Shown in pieces: positions 52,780 through 63,655 of a stretch of 64,000 bases of DNA. This DNA comes from Fidelibacterota bacterium (GTDB lineage: Bacteria; Pseudomonadota; Alphaproteobacteria; Rhodospirillales; Rhodospirillaceae): positions 1 to 64,000 of the forward strand of contig CANJRA010000013.1 of the NCBI GenBank assembly GCA_947476625.1, in the 5' to 3' direction. Under the pieces are notes generated by a model. The model had not been told where the DNA came from. It saw only the letters and a list, made by a program, of their open reading frames with translations, and ran no database searches. Position numbers and translations under genes: made by a program. Position 1 is the first letter of the stretch; each line of letters begins with the position of its first letter.

Positions 52780-54232
52780 GCTCATGGTCCGGGATGCGGC
52801 ACAAAAGATCTTTGCCGGGCCGCGCCTGAGAAGGCTGCGGCGAGACCTTGGCTTGAACCAAGTCCAGATGGCCGAAGGCCTGGATATTTCCCCCAGCTAT
52901 CTCAACCTATTAGAGCGTAATCAGCGGCCCCTGAGTGCCCAACTTTTACTCAAATTGGCCGATACTTTCGATGTGAATCTGAAGGGTCTGACCGGGGATG
53001 AGGGTGGGCGGACTTTATCGGACCTGAAAGAGGTCTTCAGCGACCCGGTTCTGGAGGGTATGTCATTCAGTACCCAGGATCTTTTAGACCTTCACGGCAG
53101 CAGCCCCACGGCCTCCCAGGCCCTGATTGCCCTGTATAGAGCGTACAGGCAGACCGGCGAGCGGGCGGCGGGGCTAGCCGAGAACCTGACTGACCTCTCG
53201 GCGGTGAACCCCGCCCAAAGGGCAACATTCCCGGTTGAAGAGGTCCGCGACTTCTTCGCGGCACACCGCAATTACTTCCCCGAACTGGAGCTGGCGGCCG
53301 AGGCACTGTGGGACGAGTCGCTTTCCAAGAGCGACACCGTGGCTGCAGCGCTCCGCCAGCACCTGAAGACCAAACACAGCATTGCCGTTCAGGTGATGCC
53401 GGTGGATTTCATGGAGCAACTGATCCGGCGTTTCGACCGGCACAGCAATCGGCTGTTCCTGTCCGAAGTGCTTTCGCACCCCGCGCACAATTTCCAAATC
53501 GCCTATCAGATTTGCCTGCTGGAACACAGCAACCTGATGAACGAGATCATCGCGCGCACCGGCAACCTGCAGGATGAAACGCGGCGACTGCTGCGCATCG
53601 CGCTGGCGAACTATTTTGCCGGGGCAGTGTTGATGCCTTACGAACGCTTCCTGCGCGCTGCCGAGAAAAAGCGTTACGACATCGAACTGCTCTGTCAGCG
53701 GTTCGATACAAGTTACGAGCAAGTCAGTCATCGCCTGACCACCTTGCAGCGGCCCAACCATCTCGGCGTGCCGTTCTTTTTTATTCGCATCGATCCGGCG
53801 GGCAACATTTCAAAGCGCCTGTCCGCCGGCGGTTTTCATTTCGCACGCTTCGGCGGCGCGTGCCCGCGCTGGAACCTGCACGAAGCCTTCCGCAATCCCG
53901 GCAAGATCGTCACACAGATGGTCGAGATGCCGGACAAGACGACATATTTTTCGATCGCACGTACAGTAGATGGATTAAACGGCGGATATCACGCGCCCCT
54001 CACCCAGCTTGCCATCGGCTTAGGATGCGAAATCTCGCATGCACACAAACTGGTGTATTCAGACGGCTACGATCTGAAGGATTTGAAACTGGTGATGCCG
54101 ATTGGCCTGACGTGCCGCCTGTGCGAACGCACCGGCTGCAATCACCGCGCGTTCCCGCCGCTGAACCGCGATTTGATTGTGGACGAAGGGCTGAAGACGA
54201 TCTCGCCGTTCATGTTCCACAGTCACGAGTGA
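52778..54232 (+). CDS. ScfR/RamB-type regulator (XRE HTH plus IrrE-like domain)
   Basis: This 484-residue regulator has an N-terminal XRE helix-turn-helix (LRRDLGLNQVQMAEGLDISP, then SYLNLLERNQRPLS) near residues 20-65, a middle ImmA/IrrE-like region (ANYFAGAVLMPYERFLRAAE, typical of the DUF955 part) and a C-terminal DUF2083-like domain with the paired-Cys segment IGLTCRLCERTGCNHRAFPP. This layout is that of the short-chain-fatty-acid and acetate regulators (ScfR, RamB, PrpC-associated), which sense acyl-CoA. Its divergent position to aceBA points to control of the glyoxylate shunt. Start at 52778 or 52784. Confidence 0.88.
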   Translation: MLMVRDAAQKIFAGPRLRRLRRDLGLNQVQMAEGLDISPSYLNLLERNQRPLSAQLLLKLADTFDVNLKGLTGDEGGRTLSDLKEVFSDPVLEGMSFSTQDLLDLHGSSPTASQALIALYRAYRQTGERAAGLAENLTDLSAVNPAQRATFPVEEVRDFFAAHRNYFPELELAAEALWDESLSKSDTVAAALRQHLKTKHSIAVQVMPVDFMEQLIRRFDRHSNRLFLSEVLSHPAHNFQIAYQICLLEHSNLMNEIIARTGNLQDETRRLLRIALANYFAGAVLMPYERFLRAAEKKRYDIELLCQRFDTSYEQVSHRLTTLQRPNHLGVPFFFIRIDPAGNISKRLSAGGFHFARFGGACPRWNLHEAFRNPGKIVTQMVEMPDKTTYFSIARTVDGLNGGYHAPLTQLAIGLGCEISHAHKLVYSDGYDLKDLKLVMPIGLTCRLCERTGCNHRAFPPLNRDLIVDEGLKTISPFMFHSHE

Positions 54233-54234
54233 CG

Positions 54235-54678
54235 TTAGCCGTTGATCTCGGGCTCGACCAGCTTGGCCAGATTTCTCAGTGATTCCTGCCAGCCGAGATA
54301 GCAACCCTCGGGCGGAATCACGTCCGGAATACCTTCCTGCGTGACATCAATCTCGGTGCCGCAAGAAACTTTCTTGAGCGAGACGGTTAAGATCATTTCG
54401 CCCGGCATGTTGGGATCATCAAAAACATCCGTGTAGCGCAGACGCGCGCCGGGCACCAACTCGAGATACATTCCACCGAATGAGTGGCTGTGGCCGGTCG
54501 TGAAATTACGAAACGACGCCTTGTGAGAGCCGCCGACTTTTGCTTCGAGCGTGTGTACCGTGCAGACGAAACCATTAGGCGGCAGCCACTTTGCCAAGGC
54601 ATCGGCTTCGAGGAAGGCGCGATATACTTTCTCGGGCGCGGCGGTAAGAACGCGGTGCAGGCGTATGGTGTTGGGCAT
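54235..54678 (-). CDS. SRPBCC/AHSA1-domain protein
   Basis: This 147-residue protein has the START-like SRPBCC fold (activator of Hsp90 ATPase homologue 1 type). It begins LHRVLTAAPEKVYRAFLEAD, with ALAKWLPPNGFVCTVHTLEA and a C-terminal helix GWQESLRNLAKLVEPEING. Members bind small hydrophobic ligands or are of unknown role. GGGAGG precedes the ATG. It converges with the regulator gene, with only two bases between their ends. Confidence 0.85.
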   Translation of the reverse strand: MPNTIRLHRVLTAAPEKVYRAFLEADALAKWLPPNGFVCTVHTLEAKVGGSHKASFRNFTTGHSHSFGGMYLELVPGARLRYTDVFDDPNMPGEMILTVSLKKVSCGTEIDVTQEGIPDVIPPEGCYLGWQESLRNLAKLVEPEING

Positions 54679-54695
54679 GGAAAGCCTCCCTTAGA

Positions 54696-56417
54696 TCATC
54701 GTTCTCGGAACGCTTCGGTTTTCAACTTGAGTACCGGCTTCACGAGATAAGAAATGACCGCTTTAGTGCCAGTGTGAATGTCGACCGTAGCACCCATACC
54801 GGGGGTGATGATGTAGCCGTCTTTCTCGTCGCCGAGATACGTTTTAGCCGTACGGATGACGACCTTGAAGTAGGGCGCACTGCCTTCGGGAACGGTTGAA
54901 TCCGGCGCGACGGCGTCGGAGACCGTCACGCTGTTGATCGACAGTGTGGGCAGCGCCAAATCGGCCGGAATGGTAACCGTCGCCGACGCATTGCCCGCGA
55001 TTGAGGAGCCGGAGCTGGCGCCATCGATCGAGAACGTAAAAGTCTCATCAAGTTCGGTACGACCGACAGCGAAAATCGGAACGATGACCTGCCGCGAGGT
55101 TTCACCGGCAGCGAACGTAAGCGTGCCCGAGACAGCACCGAAGTCCGACCCACTGGTCGCGCTGCCGCTGTTGGCGGCGTAATTGACGCTGGCAGAGATC
55201 GTTGTATTGCCGCCGCGGGTGATGGTGAACACCATGACATTGGGCGACTGATCCGAGACTGTACCGCCGCCGTCGAGACTGAAGGTGGCCGGTGTAACAA
55301 CCGGCGTCGTGGTGGTTGTCGTAGTCGTCGTATTTGTCGCTGTGTTCGTGACAGTGACCGTGGTCGTGGTGGGCGGCGCAACCGCCGCACCATCGCCGGT
55401 CGCGGGAGCAGCGGCACCGTCGCCGGGTGCCGGTGCGCCGGTGGTGCCGTCTGTCGTGGTGCCGTTGGCGCCTGCATCGGGCGTACCGCCCTGTGCACCG
55501 CCTTGCGCGCCGCCTTGATCCTGAGCGCCGCCCGGCTGCGTGTTCTGCTGCTGCTGTTGTTGTTGCTGCGTTTGAAGGTTGCTGACGACGCCTTCAACCC
55601 CGGCGATGACGCCGGAGACCTGGGCATCGGTGAGCTGCACAGACTGCGGTACTTGGCCCTGGGTCGGGTTCCATTGCCAGCCACCGTTGCTGGAGGTCAT
55701 GTTGCCGATGACTTGGCCGTTCGGCAGTGTCAGCACGATCTCGCCGGCGGTGATATTGCCCGCGGTATCGACGCCCGTCGGGCGATTGAGGATGGTGACG
55801 TCGCCCGTCACCGGGTCGAAGGAGGCAAAGACCCTCGTGTTGCGGATACCGATGGTGCCCACGGGTGTTTTGAAAGTCATGTGGTCTTGGCCGGATTTTG
55901 CGATCGAGCCGCTGACGAATTCAGCCGCGCCGGAAACCAGCTGCAAAACCTGTTTATTGGCGTCTTTGTTGGTGGGGTCGTAAACCAGTTCGTCGAGAAC
56001 CAGTTCGCCCTTCTCGCCCAGCGCCAGGGTGGTGCCGTCGGCGCGCGTGACTTGCGCGACACCAATCAGCGAACGCACCTGACCGATAGACGCACCTGTT
56101 GCGCTGGTTTGGCCGGCGTATTGATCGGGCGCGAGAGAGCCCGCGAAGAGTATTGCTTGATCGCCAGCAATGACCGCTCCGTGACCGTCGGTGAGAACCG
56201 GCGGCGTATCGCTGAGGAAGAAGCCCTTAACAACGAACTTGCCGTTCTCGGGCGAATTGAGAACCAGGTCGGCCCCGTTTCGCGCGTACATACTTTGCAG
56301 CAGAATGTCGCGACTAGGTATCAATACCGTGCCGGAATCGGCATGTAAGATATGTGGGCCGAGGTCCGAAGAAGAGGAACCTAGGGGTGAATCGCCGGGG
56401 CCAAATAATGTGCGCAT
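54696..56417 (-). CDS. FecR/Calx-beta protein fused to an HlyD C-terminus
   Basis: The first third is a FecR-like domain (GQVRSLIGVAQVTRADGTTL, SGAAEFVSGSIAKSGQDHMT, FKTPVGTIGIRNTRVFASFD). A low-complexity linker of Gln, Gly, Ala and Thr follows, then one Calx-beta unit (VMVFTITRGGNTTISASVNY, GTLTFAAGETSRQVIVPIFA, ELDETFTFSIDG). The last 75 residues are different: PEGSAPYFKVVIRTAKTYLG, DGYIITPGMGATVDIHTGTK and AVISYLVKPVLKLKTEAFRE are the C-terminal end of an HlyD/LapC-type adaptor of type I secretion. I chose the ATG at 56417 (573 residues); a GTG at 56456 is also open. No secretion ATPase gene is nearby. Confidence 0.8.
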   Translation of the reverse strand: MRTLFGPGDSPLGSSSSDLGPHILHADSGTVLIPSRDILLQSMYARNGADLVLNSPENGKFVVKGFFLSDTPPVLTDGHGAVIAGDQAILFAGSLAPDQYAGQTSATGASIGQVRSLIGVAQVTRADGTTLALGEKGELVLDELVYDPTNKDANKQVLQLVSGAAEFVSGSIAKSGQDHMTFKTPVGTIGIRNTRVFASFDPVTGDVTILNRPTGVDTAGNITAGEIVLTLPNGQVIGNMTSSNGGWQWNPTQGQVPQSVQLTDAQVSGVIAGVEGVVSNLQTQQQQQQQQNTQPGGAQDQGGAQGGAQGGTPDAGANGTTTDGTTGAPAPGDGAAAPATGDGAAVAPPTTTTVTVTNTATNTTTTTTTTTPVVTPATFSLDGGGTVSDQSPNVMVFTITRGGNTTISASVNYAANSGSATSGSDFGAVSGTLTFAAGETSRQVIVPIFAVGRTELDETFTFSIDGASSGSSIAGNASATVTIPADLALPTLSINSVTVSDAVAPDSTVPEGSAPYFKVVIRTAKTYLGDEKDGYIITPGMGATVDIHTGTKAVISYLVKPVLKLKTEAFRER

Positions 56418-56433
56418 GTGTAAAAAATTACAC
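56418..56433. promoter_or_regulatory. Inverted repeat abutting the FecR gene start
   Basis: GTGTAA-N4-TTACAC ends one base before the ATG at 56417 and replaces a normal ribosome binding site. It could be an operator or a hairpin that hides the start. Confidence 0.4.
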
Positions 56434-56533
56434 GAGTGCACGCTGACAGACCACACAAGAAAGCACTTAAGCGGCGACTAAAATCGCCTTATTTGAACTC
56501 TTAGTTGTGTAACCCTATAGGAACTATGCCTAT

Positions 56534-57949
56534 TTATCGCGGAAGGTCGCTGGAGCCCATCAGGAACGCGTCCACCGCCTGGGCGGCCTGACGACCCTCG
56601 CGGATGGACCATACCACTAAGCTTTGGCCACGACGCATGTCCCCAGCGGTGAAAACCTTGGGGGTCGAGGTCTGATACTTCAGGGTATCGGCCAGCACGT
56701 TGCCGCGCGGATCGAGCTTTACCTGCAGATCCTTGACCAAACCGTCGTGGGTTGGGTGAATGAAGCCCATGGCCAGCAGAACCAGGTCGGCTTTCAGATC
56801 AAAATCGGAGCCCGGCACTTCTTTGCCGTTTTCCAGGCGAACGACTTTTTGAGCCGTCACTTTACCGTCTTTGCCACCGAAGGACTTTGTGGCTACAGCG
56901 AAGTCGCGCGCAGCACCCTCTTCCTGCGAGGAAGACGTGCGGAACTTAAGCGGCCAGTAGGGCCATACCAGCGGTTTGTTTTCGTGCTCGGGCGGACGCG
57001 GCATGATCTCGAGCTGGGTAACCGACTTGGCGCCCTGGCGTATCGACGTGCCGATGCAGTCGGAGCCGGTGTCGCCGCCGCCGATGACGATGACGTCCTT
57101 ACCCGTCGCGAGAATTTCGTCCTTGGCCGGAATCGTGTCGCCCGCAACGCGCTTATTATTCTGCGTGAGGAAATCCATCGCGAAATAGATCCCCACGAGG
57201 TCACGGCCCGGCACGGGAAGATCGCGCGGAACCTGCGCGCCGCCAGTGAGGATCACCGCATCGAAATCCTTGGTCAGCTGCGCGGTAGTGATATCCACAC
57301 CGACGTTGCAGCTAACACGGAACGTAACGCCTTCGGCTTCCATCTGCTTGACGCGACGGTCGATGGTGTATTTTTCCATCTTGAAGTCGGGGATGCCGTA
57401 ACGCAGCAAGCCACCGGCCCGGTCGTCTTTTTCAAATAGTGTCACGGCGTGACCCGCGCGCGCCAACTGTTGCGCTGCCGCCATGCCGGCTGGACCGGAC
57501 CCGACAATCGCGATTTTCTTGTTGGTCTTGCGCAGCGGCAGTTCGGGCTGAATCCAGCCCTCATCCCAGCCGCGATCAACGATCGAGCATTCAATGGATT
57601 TAATAGTCACCGCTTCGTCGTTGAAATTCAGCGTACACGCCGCTTCGCAGGGCGCGGGACAAATGCGGCCGGTAAACTCGGGAAAGTTATTGGTGGAATG
57701 CAGCACATTCAGCGCATCACGCCAGCGGCCCTTGAAAACCAGATGGTTCCAGTCGGGGATAAGATTATTGACCGGGCACCCGGTGTGACAGAACGGAATG
57801 CCGCAATCCATGCAGCGTGCGCCCTGCGCTTTCACTTCGTCTTCAGCGAAAGGCTTTACGAACTCTTTATAATTACCGACGCGCTCGGCAACTTTTTCGT
57901 AGCCACGATCATGCCGCGAAATCTCAAAAAAACCTGTTGGCTTACCCAT
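56534..57949 (-). CDS. gltD: Glutamate synthase small subunit
   Basis: GltD feeds NADPH electrons to GltB. The protein has two N-terminal Cys clusters for 4Fe-4S centres ([20 protein letters not shown] and [13 protein letters not shown]), the FAD loop [20 protein letters not shown], the segment [15 protein letters not shown], the NADPH loop [20 protein letters not shown] and a C-terminal FAD motif [16 protein letters not shown]. Starting at the ATG 57949 ([20 protein letters not shown]) gives 471 residues, the usual length. Its start overlaps the gltB end by eight bases. Confidence 0.95.
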   Translation of the reverse strand: MGKPTGFFEISRHDRGYEKVAERVGNYKEFVKPFAEDEVKAQGARCMDCGIPFCHTGCPVNNLIPDWNHLVFKGRWRDALNVLHSTNNFPEFTGRICPAPCEAACTLNFNDEAVTIKSIECSIVDRGWDEGWIQPELPLRKTNKKIAIVGSGPAGMAAAQQLARAGHAVTLFEKDDRAGGLLRYGIPDFKMEKYTIDRRVKQMEAEGVTFRVSCNVGVDITTAQLTKDFDAVILTGGAQVPRDLPVPGRDLVGIYFAMDFLTQNNKRVAGDTIPAKDEILATGKDVIVIGGGDTGSDCIGTSIRQGAKSVTQLEIMPRPPEHENKPLVWPYWPLKFRTSSSQEEGAARDFAVATKSFGGKDGKVTAQKVVRLENGKEVPGSDFDLKADLVLLAMGFIHPTHDGLVKDLQVKLDPRGNVLADTLKYQTSTPKVFTAGDMRRGQSLVVWSIREGRQAAQAVDAFLMGSSDLPR

Positions 57950-60900
57950 GGGCTTTGGCCCCTGAGATCTTGAACGAAGTGCTCTCATCAGTTTCGCGGT
58001 GGCGCGATGCGGCGAGAGTCTTAAGCGACTTGCTGTAGTCGACGGGCATGACTTTCACGAATTTAGGCAGGTAGTAGTCCCAGCGATCGAGAATCTCTTT
58101 CGCCCGGATGCTGCCGGTGTAATGGCGATGACGTTCGATGAGGCGATGCAGGCGCAGCGCATCGTGCTCTAGGTGATTGGCGAGAAGCGTGCGCAAAGCG
58201 CCGTCTTCGGTCTGGGCAATAGCTTCCGGCTTCACCGGTTCAAGCCCAATCATCGCCATATTGCAGCGCTGCTGGAACCTGCCGTCTTCATCGAGCACAT
58301 AGGCAATGCCGCCCGACATGCCGGCGGCAAAATTGCGCCCGGTTTGGCCTATAACGACGACGACACCGCCGGTCATATATTCGCAGCCATGGTCGCCCAC
58401 GCCCTCGACAACCGCCATGGCGCCGGAATTACGAACCGCAAAACGCTCGCCAGCGACACCGGCGAAATAACATTCGCCGGCGATGGCGCCGTACATGACC
58501 GTATTGCCGACAACGATATTCTCGGACGGGATCGCGGGACATTCCGCCGGCGGATAAATCGCGATACGGCCGCCGGACAATCCTTTGCCGACATAATCGT
58601 TACCTGCGCCCGAAAGCTCGAACGAGATGCCGTGCGCAAGGAACGCACCGAAGCTTTGGCCGGCGATGCCGCTGAATTTCACCGAGATGGTGTCTTCAGG
58701 CAGACCGGCATGGCCATACTTCAATGCAACTTGGCCAGCGAGCATAGCGCCGACGGTACGATTGACGTTCTTAATCGGCGACTCAAAGCTCACGGCCTGG
58801 CCTTTCGCCAGGGCCAAAGCAGCTTTCGCGATCAACGTATGATCGAGCGCTTTGTCGAGGCCGTGATTTTGTTTCGAACGGTTGCTGGTTGCCACGTCCT
58901 TGCCGACGCGCGGCTTGTACAGCAGACGCGAGAAATCCAGCCCATTAGCTTTGTAGTGGCCGACGGCGCGACGCGTATCGATCAATTCGGCGCGGCCAAT
59001 GAGCTCTTCGATTGTCCGCACACCCATCTGCGCCATGATTTTGCGGGCTTCTTCGGCGATGAAGAACAGATAGTTAATCACGTGCTCGGGTTGGCCTGAG
59101 AAGCGCTTGCGCAGAATGGGATCTTGCGTCGCCACGCCTACCGGACAGGTGTTCAGGTGACACTTGCGCATCATGATGCAGCCCATCGCAATCAGGGGTG
59201 CCGTAGCAAAGCCGAATTCATCCGCGCCCAACAGTGCGCCGACGATAACGTCGCGGCCCGTACGCAGACCGCCGTCGACCTGTACCGCGACGCGGCCCCG
59301 CAGATTGTTCAGCACCAAGGTCTGATGGGTTTCAGCCAAGCCGATTTCCCAAGGGCTACCGGCGTGCGTCAGCGACGTCAGCGGCGATGCGCCGGTGCCA
59401 CCTTCATAGCCGGAGATCGTCACATGGTCGGCGCGCGCTTTGACAACGCCGGCCGCAACCGTTCCGACACCGATTTCCGAGACCAGCTTCACACTGATAC
59501 GCGCCTGCGGATTGACGTTCTTCAGGTCGTGGATGAGCTGCGCCAGATCTTCGATCGAATAAATATCGTGATGCGGCGGCGGCGAAATCAAGCCAACGCC
59601 GGGTGTCGAATGACGTACCTTGGCTATAGGACCATTGACCTTGTCGCCGGGCAACTGTCCGCCCTCGCCGGGCTTCGCGCCCTGGGCCATTTTGATTTGA
59701 ATATCGTCGGCATTGACCAAGTACTCGGCGGTGACGCCGAAACGGCCTGACGCGACCTGCTTGATGGCCGAGCGCATGGAATCGCCGTTAGCCAAAGGCT
59801 TGAAACGATCCGGCTCCTCGCCGCCTTCGCCGGTATTGGAGCGGCCGCCAATGCGGTTCATGGCAATCGCAAGCGACGTATGCGCTTCACGGCTGATCGA
59901 GCCGAATGACATCGCGCCCGACGCAAACCGTTTGACGATCTGGGAGGCCTGCTCAACTTCCTCAAGCGGAACCGGCTTACCGACTGGTTTAAATTCGAAC
60001 AAACCGCGCAGCGTCATAAGACGCTCGGACTGATCGTTCATCAGTTTGGCGTATTCTTCATACGTCTCGGCGTTGTTGGAACGCGCAGCATGCTGCAGCT
60101 TCGCGACGCTGTCAGGCGTCCACATATGGTCTTCACCGCGCAAGCGGTATTGATATTCCCCGCCCGGCTCGAGTGCGTCTTTCAGATGGAAGACATTGCC
60201 GAACGCGGGGCGGTGTCGTTCGACGGTTTCCTTGGCGACTTCGGCAAGACCCACACCTTCAATAGGCGTCTGGGTGCCGGTGAAGTACTTGTCGACAAAC
60301 TTGCTGGACAAGCCGACGGCGTCAAAAATCTGCGCGCCGCAATAGGATTGCAGCGTGGAGATGCCCATCTTCGACATCACCTTCAGCATGCCTTTGCCGA
60401 CAGCCTTGATGTAGCTCTTCTGCAGTTTGTCATCAGTGTATTCGCTAGCCACCTGCGCACCGCGCATCGCCGACATGCTTTCGAATACGAGATAAGGATT
60501 GATCGCTTCGGCGCCGTAACCCGCGAGCGTACAGAAGTGGTGCACCTCACGCGCTTCGCCGGTTTCCAGCACGAGGCCGGTTTCGGTGCGCAGCCCCTTG
60601 CGGATCAAATGATGATGCACGGCCGCGGTCGCCAGCAACGTCGGAATGGCAATGCGGTTTCGGCTGACGCGACGGTCCGAGAGAATGAGGATGTTAAAGC
60701 CGTCGAGTACCGATTTGTGAGCGTCGGCGCACAAGCTGTCGAGCGCAGGTTCCATACCTTCGACACCGCGCTCGACCGGATACGTCAGATCGAGCGTACA
60801 CGTGCGAAAAGAGTCACCCAGCAATTTGTTAAGGTGACGGATCTTCTCGAGGTCGCCGTCGGTCAGGATCGGTTGACGCACTTCGAGGCGCACATGGGTG

Positions 60901-62576
60901 TCCTCGGCATCAATGCCGAGCAGGTTGGGACGCGGGCCGACCAGCGACACCAGCGACATCACAAGTTCTTCGCGGATCGGATCGATCGGCGGATTGGTTA
61001 CCTGCGCAAAGCATTGCTTGAAGTAGCTGTAGAGCATCTTCGGTCTGCGCGAGAGTACCGACAGTGCGGTGTCCGTACCCATGGAACCTACGGGATCATC
61101 GCCGCTGACACCCATCGGAACGAGGAAACGCTCGAGATCTTCCTGCGTGTAGCCGAAGGCCTGCTGGCGATCGAGCAACGTTTCGTTTGCGGCCTGACGC
61201 TCGCCGGACGGCGCTTCGTCGAGGTCTTCCAGCACAAACTGGGTCTTCTTCAACCATTCTTTGTAAGGCTTGGCATCGGCGAGCGAGGCTTTGACTTCGG
61301 CATCATCGATGATGCGGCCCTGCTCCAGGTCGATCAGGAACATCTTACCCGGCTGCAAGCGCCACTTCTTGACGATCTTCTTCTCGGGGATTTTGAGAAC
61401 CCCCGCTTCCGACGCCATGACGACAAGATGATCGCTGGTGATGAGATAACGCGCCGGACGTAAGCCATTGCGATCAAGCGTCGCGCCGATCTGGCGGCCG
61501 TCGGTGAACGCGAGCGCAGCCGGACCGTCCCACGGCTCCATCAGCGCAGCGTGATATTCGTAAAACGCGCGGCGTTTCTCGTCCATCATCGGGTTGCCGG
61601 CCCAGGCTTCGGGCACCAGCATCATGACGGCGTGAGCAAGCGAATAGCCGCCCTGGACCAAAAGTTCGAGCGCGTTATCAAGGCTCGCGGTATCGGATTG
61701 GCCTGCGGCAATAAGCGGCCACAGCTTTTCCATATCATCGCCAAACAGCACCGACTTCATGGCGTGGCGGCGCGCTTCCATCCAATTGAGGTTGCCGCGC
61801 AACGTGTTGATTTCGCCGTTGTGCGCGACCATGCGGTAAGGATGCGCGAGGCGCCACGACGGGAAAGTGTTGGTCGAGAAGCGCTGGTGAACCAGCGCCA
61901 GCGCCGACACCAAACGCGGGTCATGCAGATCAAGAAAGTAGGTGCCGATCTGCGGCGCCAGCAGCATGCCTTTGTAGACCAGCACGCGCGACGAGAAGCT
62001 GCAGATATAAAAGTCGTTGGTGGTGCTCGCCTTATGGGCAAGGACGACGTTTTCAATCAGCTTGCGGATAACGAAAAGCTTACGCTCAAAAATATCGCCG
62101 GCAGGCGTATTGGCGCTACGGCCGACGATGACCTGGCGAATCCAAGGCTCGCTGGGCTTCACCGATTCACCCAGACCCGAAGCGTCTACCGGAACATCAC
62201 GCCAACCAAGAACCTGCTGGCCTTCTTCGATGACAATGCGTTCGACCAAGGTGATCGCATCCCGCGCTGCCAACGGCGCCTTCGGCAGGAAGATCATACC
62301 GACACCGTAATCGCCGACAGCCGGCAGCGTTATGTTTTGGTCTTTGAAAACGCCGCGCAAAAAGGCGTCCGGTATCTGAATCAGTATGCCCGCACCGTCG
62401 CCCACCAAAGGATCGGCGCCGACAGCACCGCGGTGCTCGAGATTGACGAGGATCTGCAGGCCCTGGCGGACAATATCGTGCGATTTTTCGCCCTTACTGT
62501 GCGCAACAAAGGCAACGCCGCAGCTATCGTGCTCGTTTCTAGGATCGTAAAGGCCCTGTTTCGGCGGCGTCGTCAT
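57942..62576 (-). CDS. gltB: Glutamate synthase large subunit
   Basis: GltB takes the amide of glutamine and makes glutamate from 2-oxoglutarate. At 1544 residues it is full length. The N-terminal amidotransferase begins [13 protein letters not shown], with the nucleophile Cys exposed after removal of a short propeptide. The FMN domain has the 3Fe-4S motif [17 protein letters not shown], the segment [20 protein letters not shown], and a glutamine tunnel region. The C-terminal GXGXG beta-helix domain is present ([20 protein letters not shown]). It is the first gene of the gltBD operon. Confidence 0.96.
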   Translation of the reverse strand: MTTPPKQGLYDPRNEHDSCGVAFVAHSKGEKSHDIVRQGLQILVNLEHRGAVGADPLVGDGAGILIQIPDAFLRGVFKDQNITLPAVGDYGVGMIFLPKAPLAARDAITLVERIVIEEGQQVLGWRDVPVDASGLGESVKPSEPWIRQVIVGRSANTPAGDIFERKLFVIRKLIENVVLAHKASTTNDFYICSFSSRVLVYKGMLLAPQIGTYFLDLHDPRLVSALALVHQRFSTNTFPSWRLAHPYRMVAHNGEINTLRGNLNWMEARRHAMKSVLFGDDMEKLWPLIAAGQSDTASLDNALELLVQGGYSLAHAVMMLVPEAWAGNPMMDEKRRAFYEYHAALMEPWDGPAALAFTDGRQIGATLDRNGLRPARYLITSDHLVVMASEAGVLKIPEKKIVKKWRLQPGKMFLIDLEQGRIIDDAEVKASLADAKPYKEWLKKTQFVLEDLDEAPSGERQAANETLLDRQQAFGYTQEDLERFLVPMGVSGDDPVGSMGTDTALSVLSRRPKMLYSYFKQCFAQVTNPPIDPIREELVMSLVSLVGPRPNLLGIDAEDTHVRLEVRQPILTDGDLEKIRHLNKLLGDSFRTCTLDLTYPVERGVEGMEPALDSLCADAHKSVLDGFNILILSDRRVSRNRIAIPTLLATAAVHHHLIRKGLRTETGLVLETGEAREVHHFCTLAGYGAEAINPYLVFESMSAMRGAQVASEYTDDKLQKSYIKAVGKGMLKVMSKMGISTLQSYCGAQIFDAVGLSSKFVDKYFTGTQTPIEGVGLAEVAKETVERHRPAFGNVFHLKDALEPGGEYQYRLRGEDHMWTPDSVAKLQHAARSNNAETYEEYAKLMNDQSERLMTLRGLFEFKPVGKPVPLEEVEQASQIVKRFASGAMSFGSISREAHTSLAIAMNRIGGRSNTGEGGEEPDRFKPLANGDSMRSAIKQVASGRFGVTAEYLVNADDIQIKMAQGAKPGEGGQLPGDKVNGPIAKVRHSTPGVGLISPPPHHDIYSIEDLAQLIHDLKNVNPQARISVKLVSEIGVGTVAAGVVKARADHVTISGYEGGTGASPLTSLTHAGSPWEIGLAETHQTLVLNNLRGRVAVQVDGGLRTGRDVIVGALLGADEFGFATAPLIAMGCIMMRKCHLNTCPVGVATQDPILRKRFSGQPEHVINYLFFIAEEARKIMAQMGVRTIEELIGRAELIDTRRAVGHYKANGLDFSRLLYKPRVGKDVATSNRSKQNHGLDKALDHTLIAKAALALAKGQAVSFESPIKNVNRTVGAMLAGQVALKYGHAGLPEDTISVKFSGIAGQSFGAFLAHGISFELSGAGNDYVGKGLSGGRIAIYPPAECPAIPSENIVVGNTVMYGAIAGECYFAGVAGERFAVRNSGAMAVVEGVGDHGCEYMTGGVVVVIGQTGRNFAAGMSGGIAYVLDEDGRFQQRCNMAMIGLEPVKPEAIAQTEDGALRTLLANHLEHDALRLHRLIERHRHYTGSIRAKEILDRWDYYLPKFVKVMPVDYSKSLKTLAASRHRETDESTSFKISGAKAHG

Positions 62577-62891
62577 TCAGTACTCGCCTCCAACAAACGT
62601 CTTGCGTCGCGGTTAGCTTGATTCAAGCCCACGTCAAACCACAAACCAAACTTGGGGGTCACTGTTCATGCGGATTGGTCGAAAAGACCTATACCGCACT
62701 GCCAAATCGACGCCGAATACATTGATGCACAATGAAAAACGGCCGTCCCCAAGGCCGGCTATTAAAGTATAAATAAACGACTGGAGGGGGCCGTCAAGTG
62801 CTGCGTCCTCAACCCTCGCATGCAATGACGTAAATTATTGGCAGAGTTCGATTTTTTACTCTTAAGGCAGGCAGAAAAATCGGTCGAGGGA
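62577..62891 (-). promoter_or_regulatory. gltB upstream region with weak terminator
   Basis: This 315-base gap has no supported ORF. At about 62740-62760 a CGGCC/GGCCG hairpin is followed on the minus strand by TTTTT and probably ends the FMN-binding protein transcript. The gltB promoter must lie between it and 62577. I see no sigma-54 consensus here, unlike the amt module. Confidence 0.45.
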
Positions 62892-63407
62892 TTAGCCGGC
62901 GGAGGGCGCCAACACCAGAGCATAGGTGGAAAGGATGCGCTTGACGCCGGCCTTCATCTGGCCCGAGGACAAGGTTGCTCCCGAAATCGTGGCAACATTG
63001 TCAAAGCCTGCGCCATGTCTTTTGCCGTAAAACTGCGACCGCCAGCCCGGCCGGCCGATGCCGTCATAGTTTTCCAGGCATTCGAGAATTTCGATGCGCT
63101 GCACACCGCCCTTATCATCGATGGCGATTGCATAGGTAATCCAGTCGTCCTGGCCACGGACCTGATCCAATACAAACCAGCCGCCGGCTGAAGCTTTCCA
63201 GGCCTTTATTTTGCGGGAATAAACGTTCACGCCCGAATCGTCGATGATCGCGTTGAATTGCGATTGATCCAGGGTAACGAAATTAGCCTCGAAGGCAGCG
63301 CCCGGGAACATGAGCTGCTGTGCGTCTTCGATACTCATATAGATTTTAGCCTGAGCCGGGGCACTTACGATAATAGCCGCCGGAATCAGTAAAAACTTGG
63401 CGTTCAT
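62892..63407 (-). CDS. Exported FMN-binding domain protein (ApbE substrate)
   Basis: This 171-residue exported protein (signal peptide ending SAPAQA-KIY) has an FMN-binding domain. The motif ISGATLSSGQMKAGVKRIL near the C-terminus is the S-G-A-T-x-S/T sequence to which ApbE attaches FMN through the Thr/Ser. GRPGWRSQFYGKRHGAGFDN upstream belongs to the same domain. GGAGG precedes the ATG at 63407. It is 14 kb from the only apbE gene in the window and is a likely client in a periplasmic electron-transfer chain. Confidence 0.85.
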   Translation of the reverse strand: MNAKFLLIPAAIIVSAPAQAKIYMSIEDAQQLMFPGAAFEANFVTLDQSQFNAIIDDSGVNVYSRKIKAWKASAGGWFVLDQVRGQDDWITYAIAIDDKGGVQRIEILECLENYDGIGRPGWRSQFYGKRHGAGFDNVATISGATLSSGQMKAGVKRILSTYALVLAPSAG

Positions 63408-63480
63408 AGCTTCCTCCGTATCGTATATCCGTAAATATATTACATCTTGCAAGCTGGCGCCAATGGCTAAGCGCACTTTT

Positions 63481-63497
63481 GGGGCCTAAATGGCCCC
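63481..63497. terminator. Short hairpin GGGGCC-N5-GGCCCC
   Basis: A 6-bp GC stem with a 5-nt loop lies just downstream of the small ORF ending at 63502 on the minus strand. It lacks a T-tract, so it is only a weak terminator candidate. Confidence 0.35.
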
Positions 63498-63501
63498 CCG
63501 G

Positions 63502-63645
63502 TTAGGCTTTTTGCAGGACGGCAAGGTAATACCCATTATGCCAGTCAAAATTGCGGGCTTGGCAGAAATCTACCAGGGGGAGCAAGTGCGCGGGGCTGCC
63601 GTTATGCAGCGTTGTCTTTATTTCCGCGGCATATAAAACCCGCAC
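63502..63645 (-). CDS. Possible small ORF (47 aa) or tail of the PAS gene
   Basis: A GTG at 63645 with AAAAGG eight bases upstream opens a 47-residue frame, VRVLYAAEIKTTLHNGSPAH followed by LLPLVDFCQARNFDWHNGYY, that looks protein-like. It lies just after the PAS ORF in another frame, so it may be a separate small gene or the displaced C-terminus of the PAS protein after a frameshift. I recognise no family. Confidence 0.3.
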   Translation of the reverse strand: MRVLYAAEIKTTLHNGSPAHLLPLVDFCQARNFDWHNGYYLAVLQKA

Positions 63646-63655
63646 CGGGCACCTT

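Noticed and set aside
54926-55684. 252-codon alternative minus frame inside the FecR/Calx-beta gene
   Set aside because: Arg/Pro/Ser-rich frame created by the Gly/Thr/Ala repeats of the true frame.
60090-62621. Long + strand frames (457 and 356 codons) opposite gltB
   Set aside because: Shadows of the 1544-residue GltB frame; no ribosome binding site or recognisable domain.
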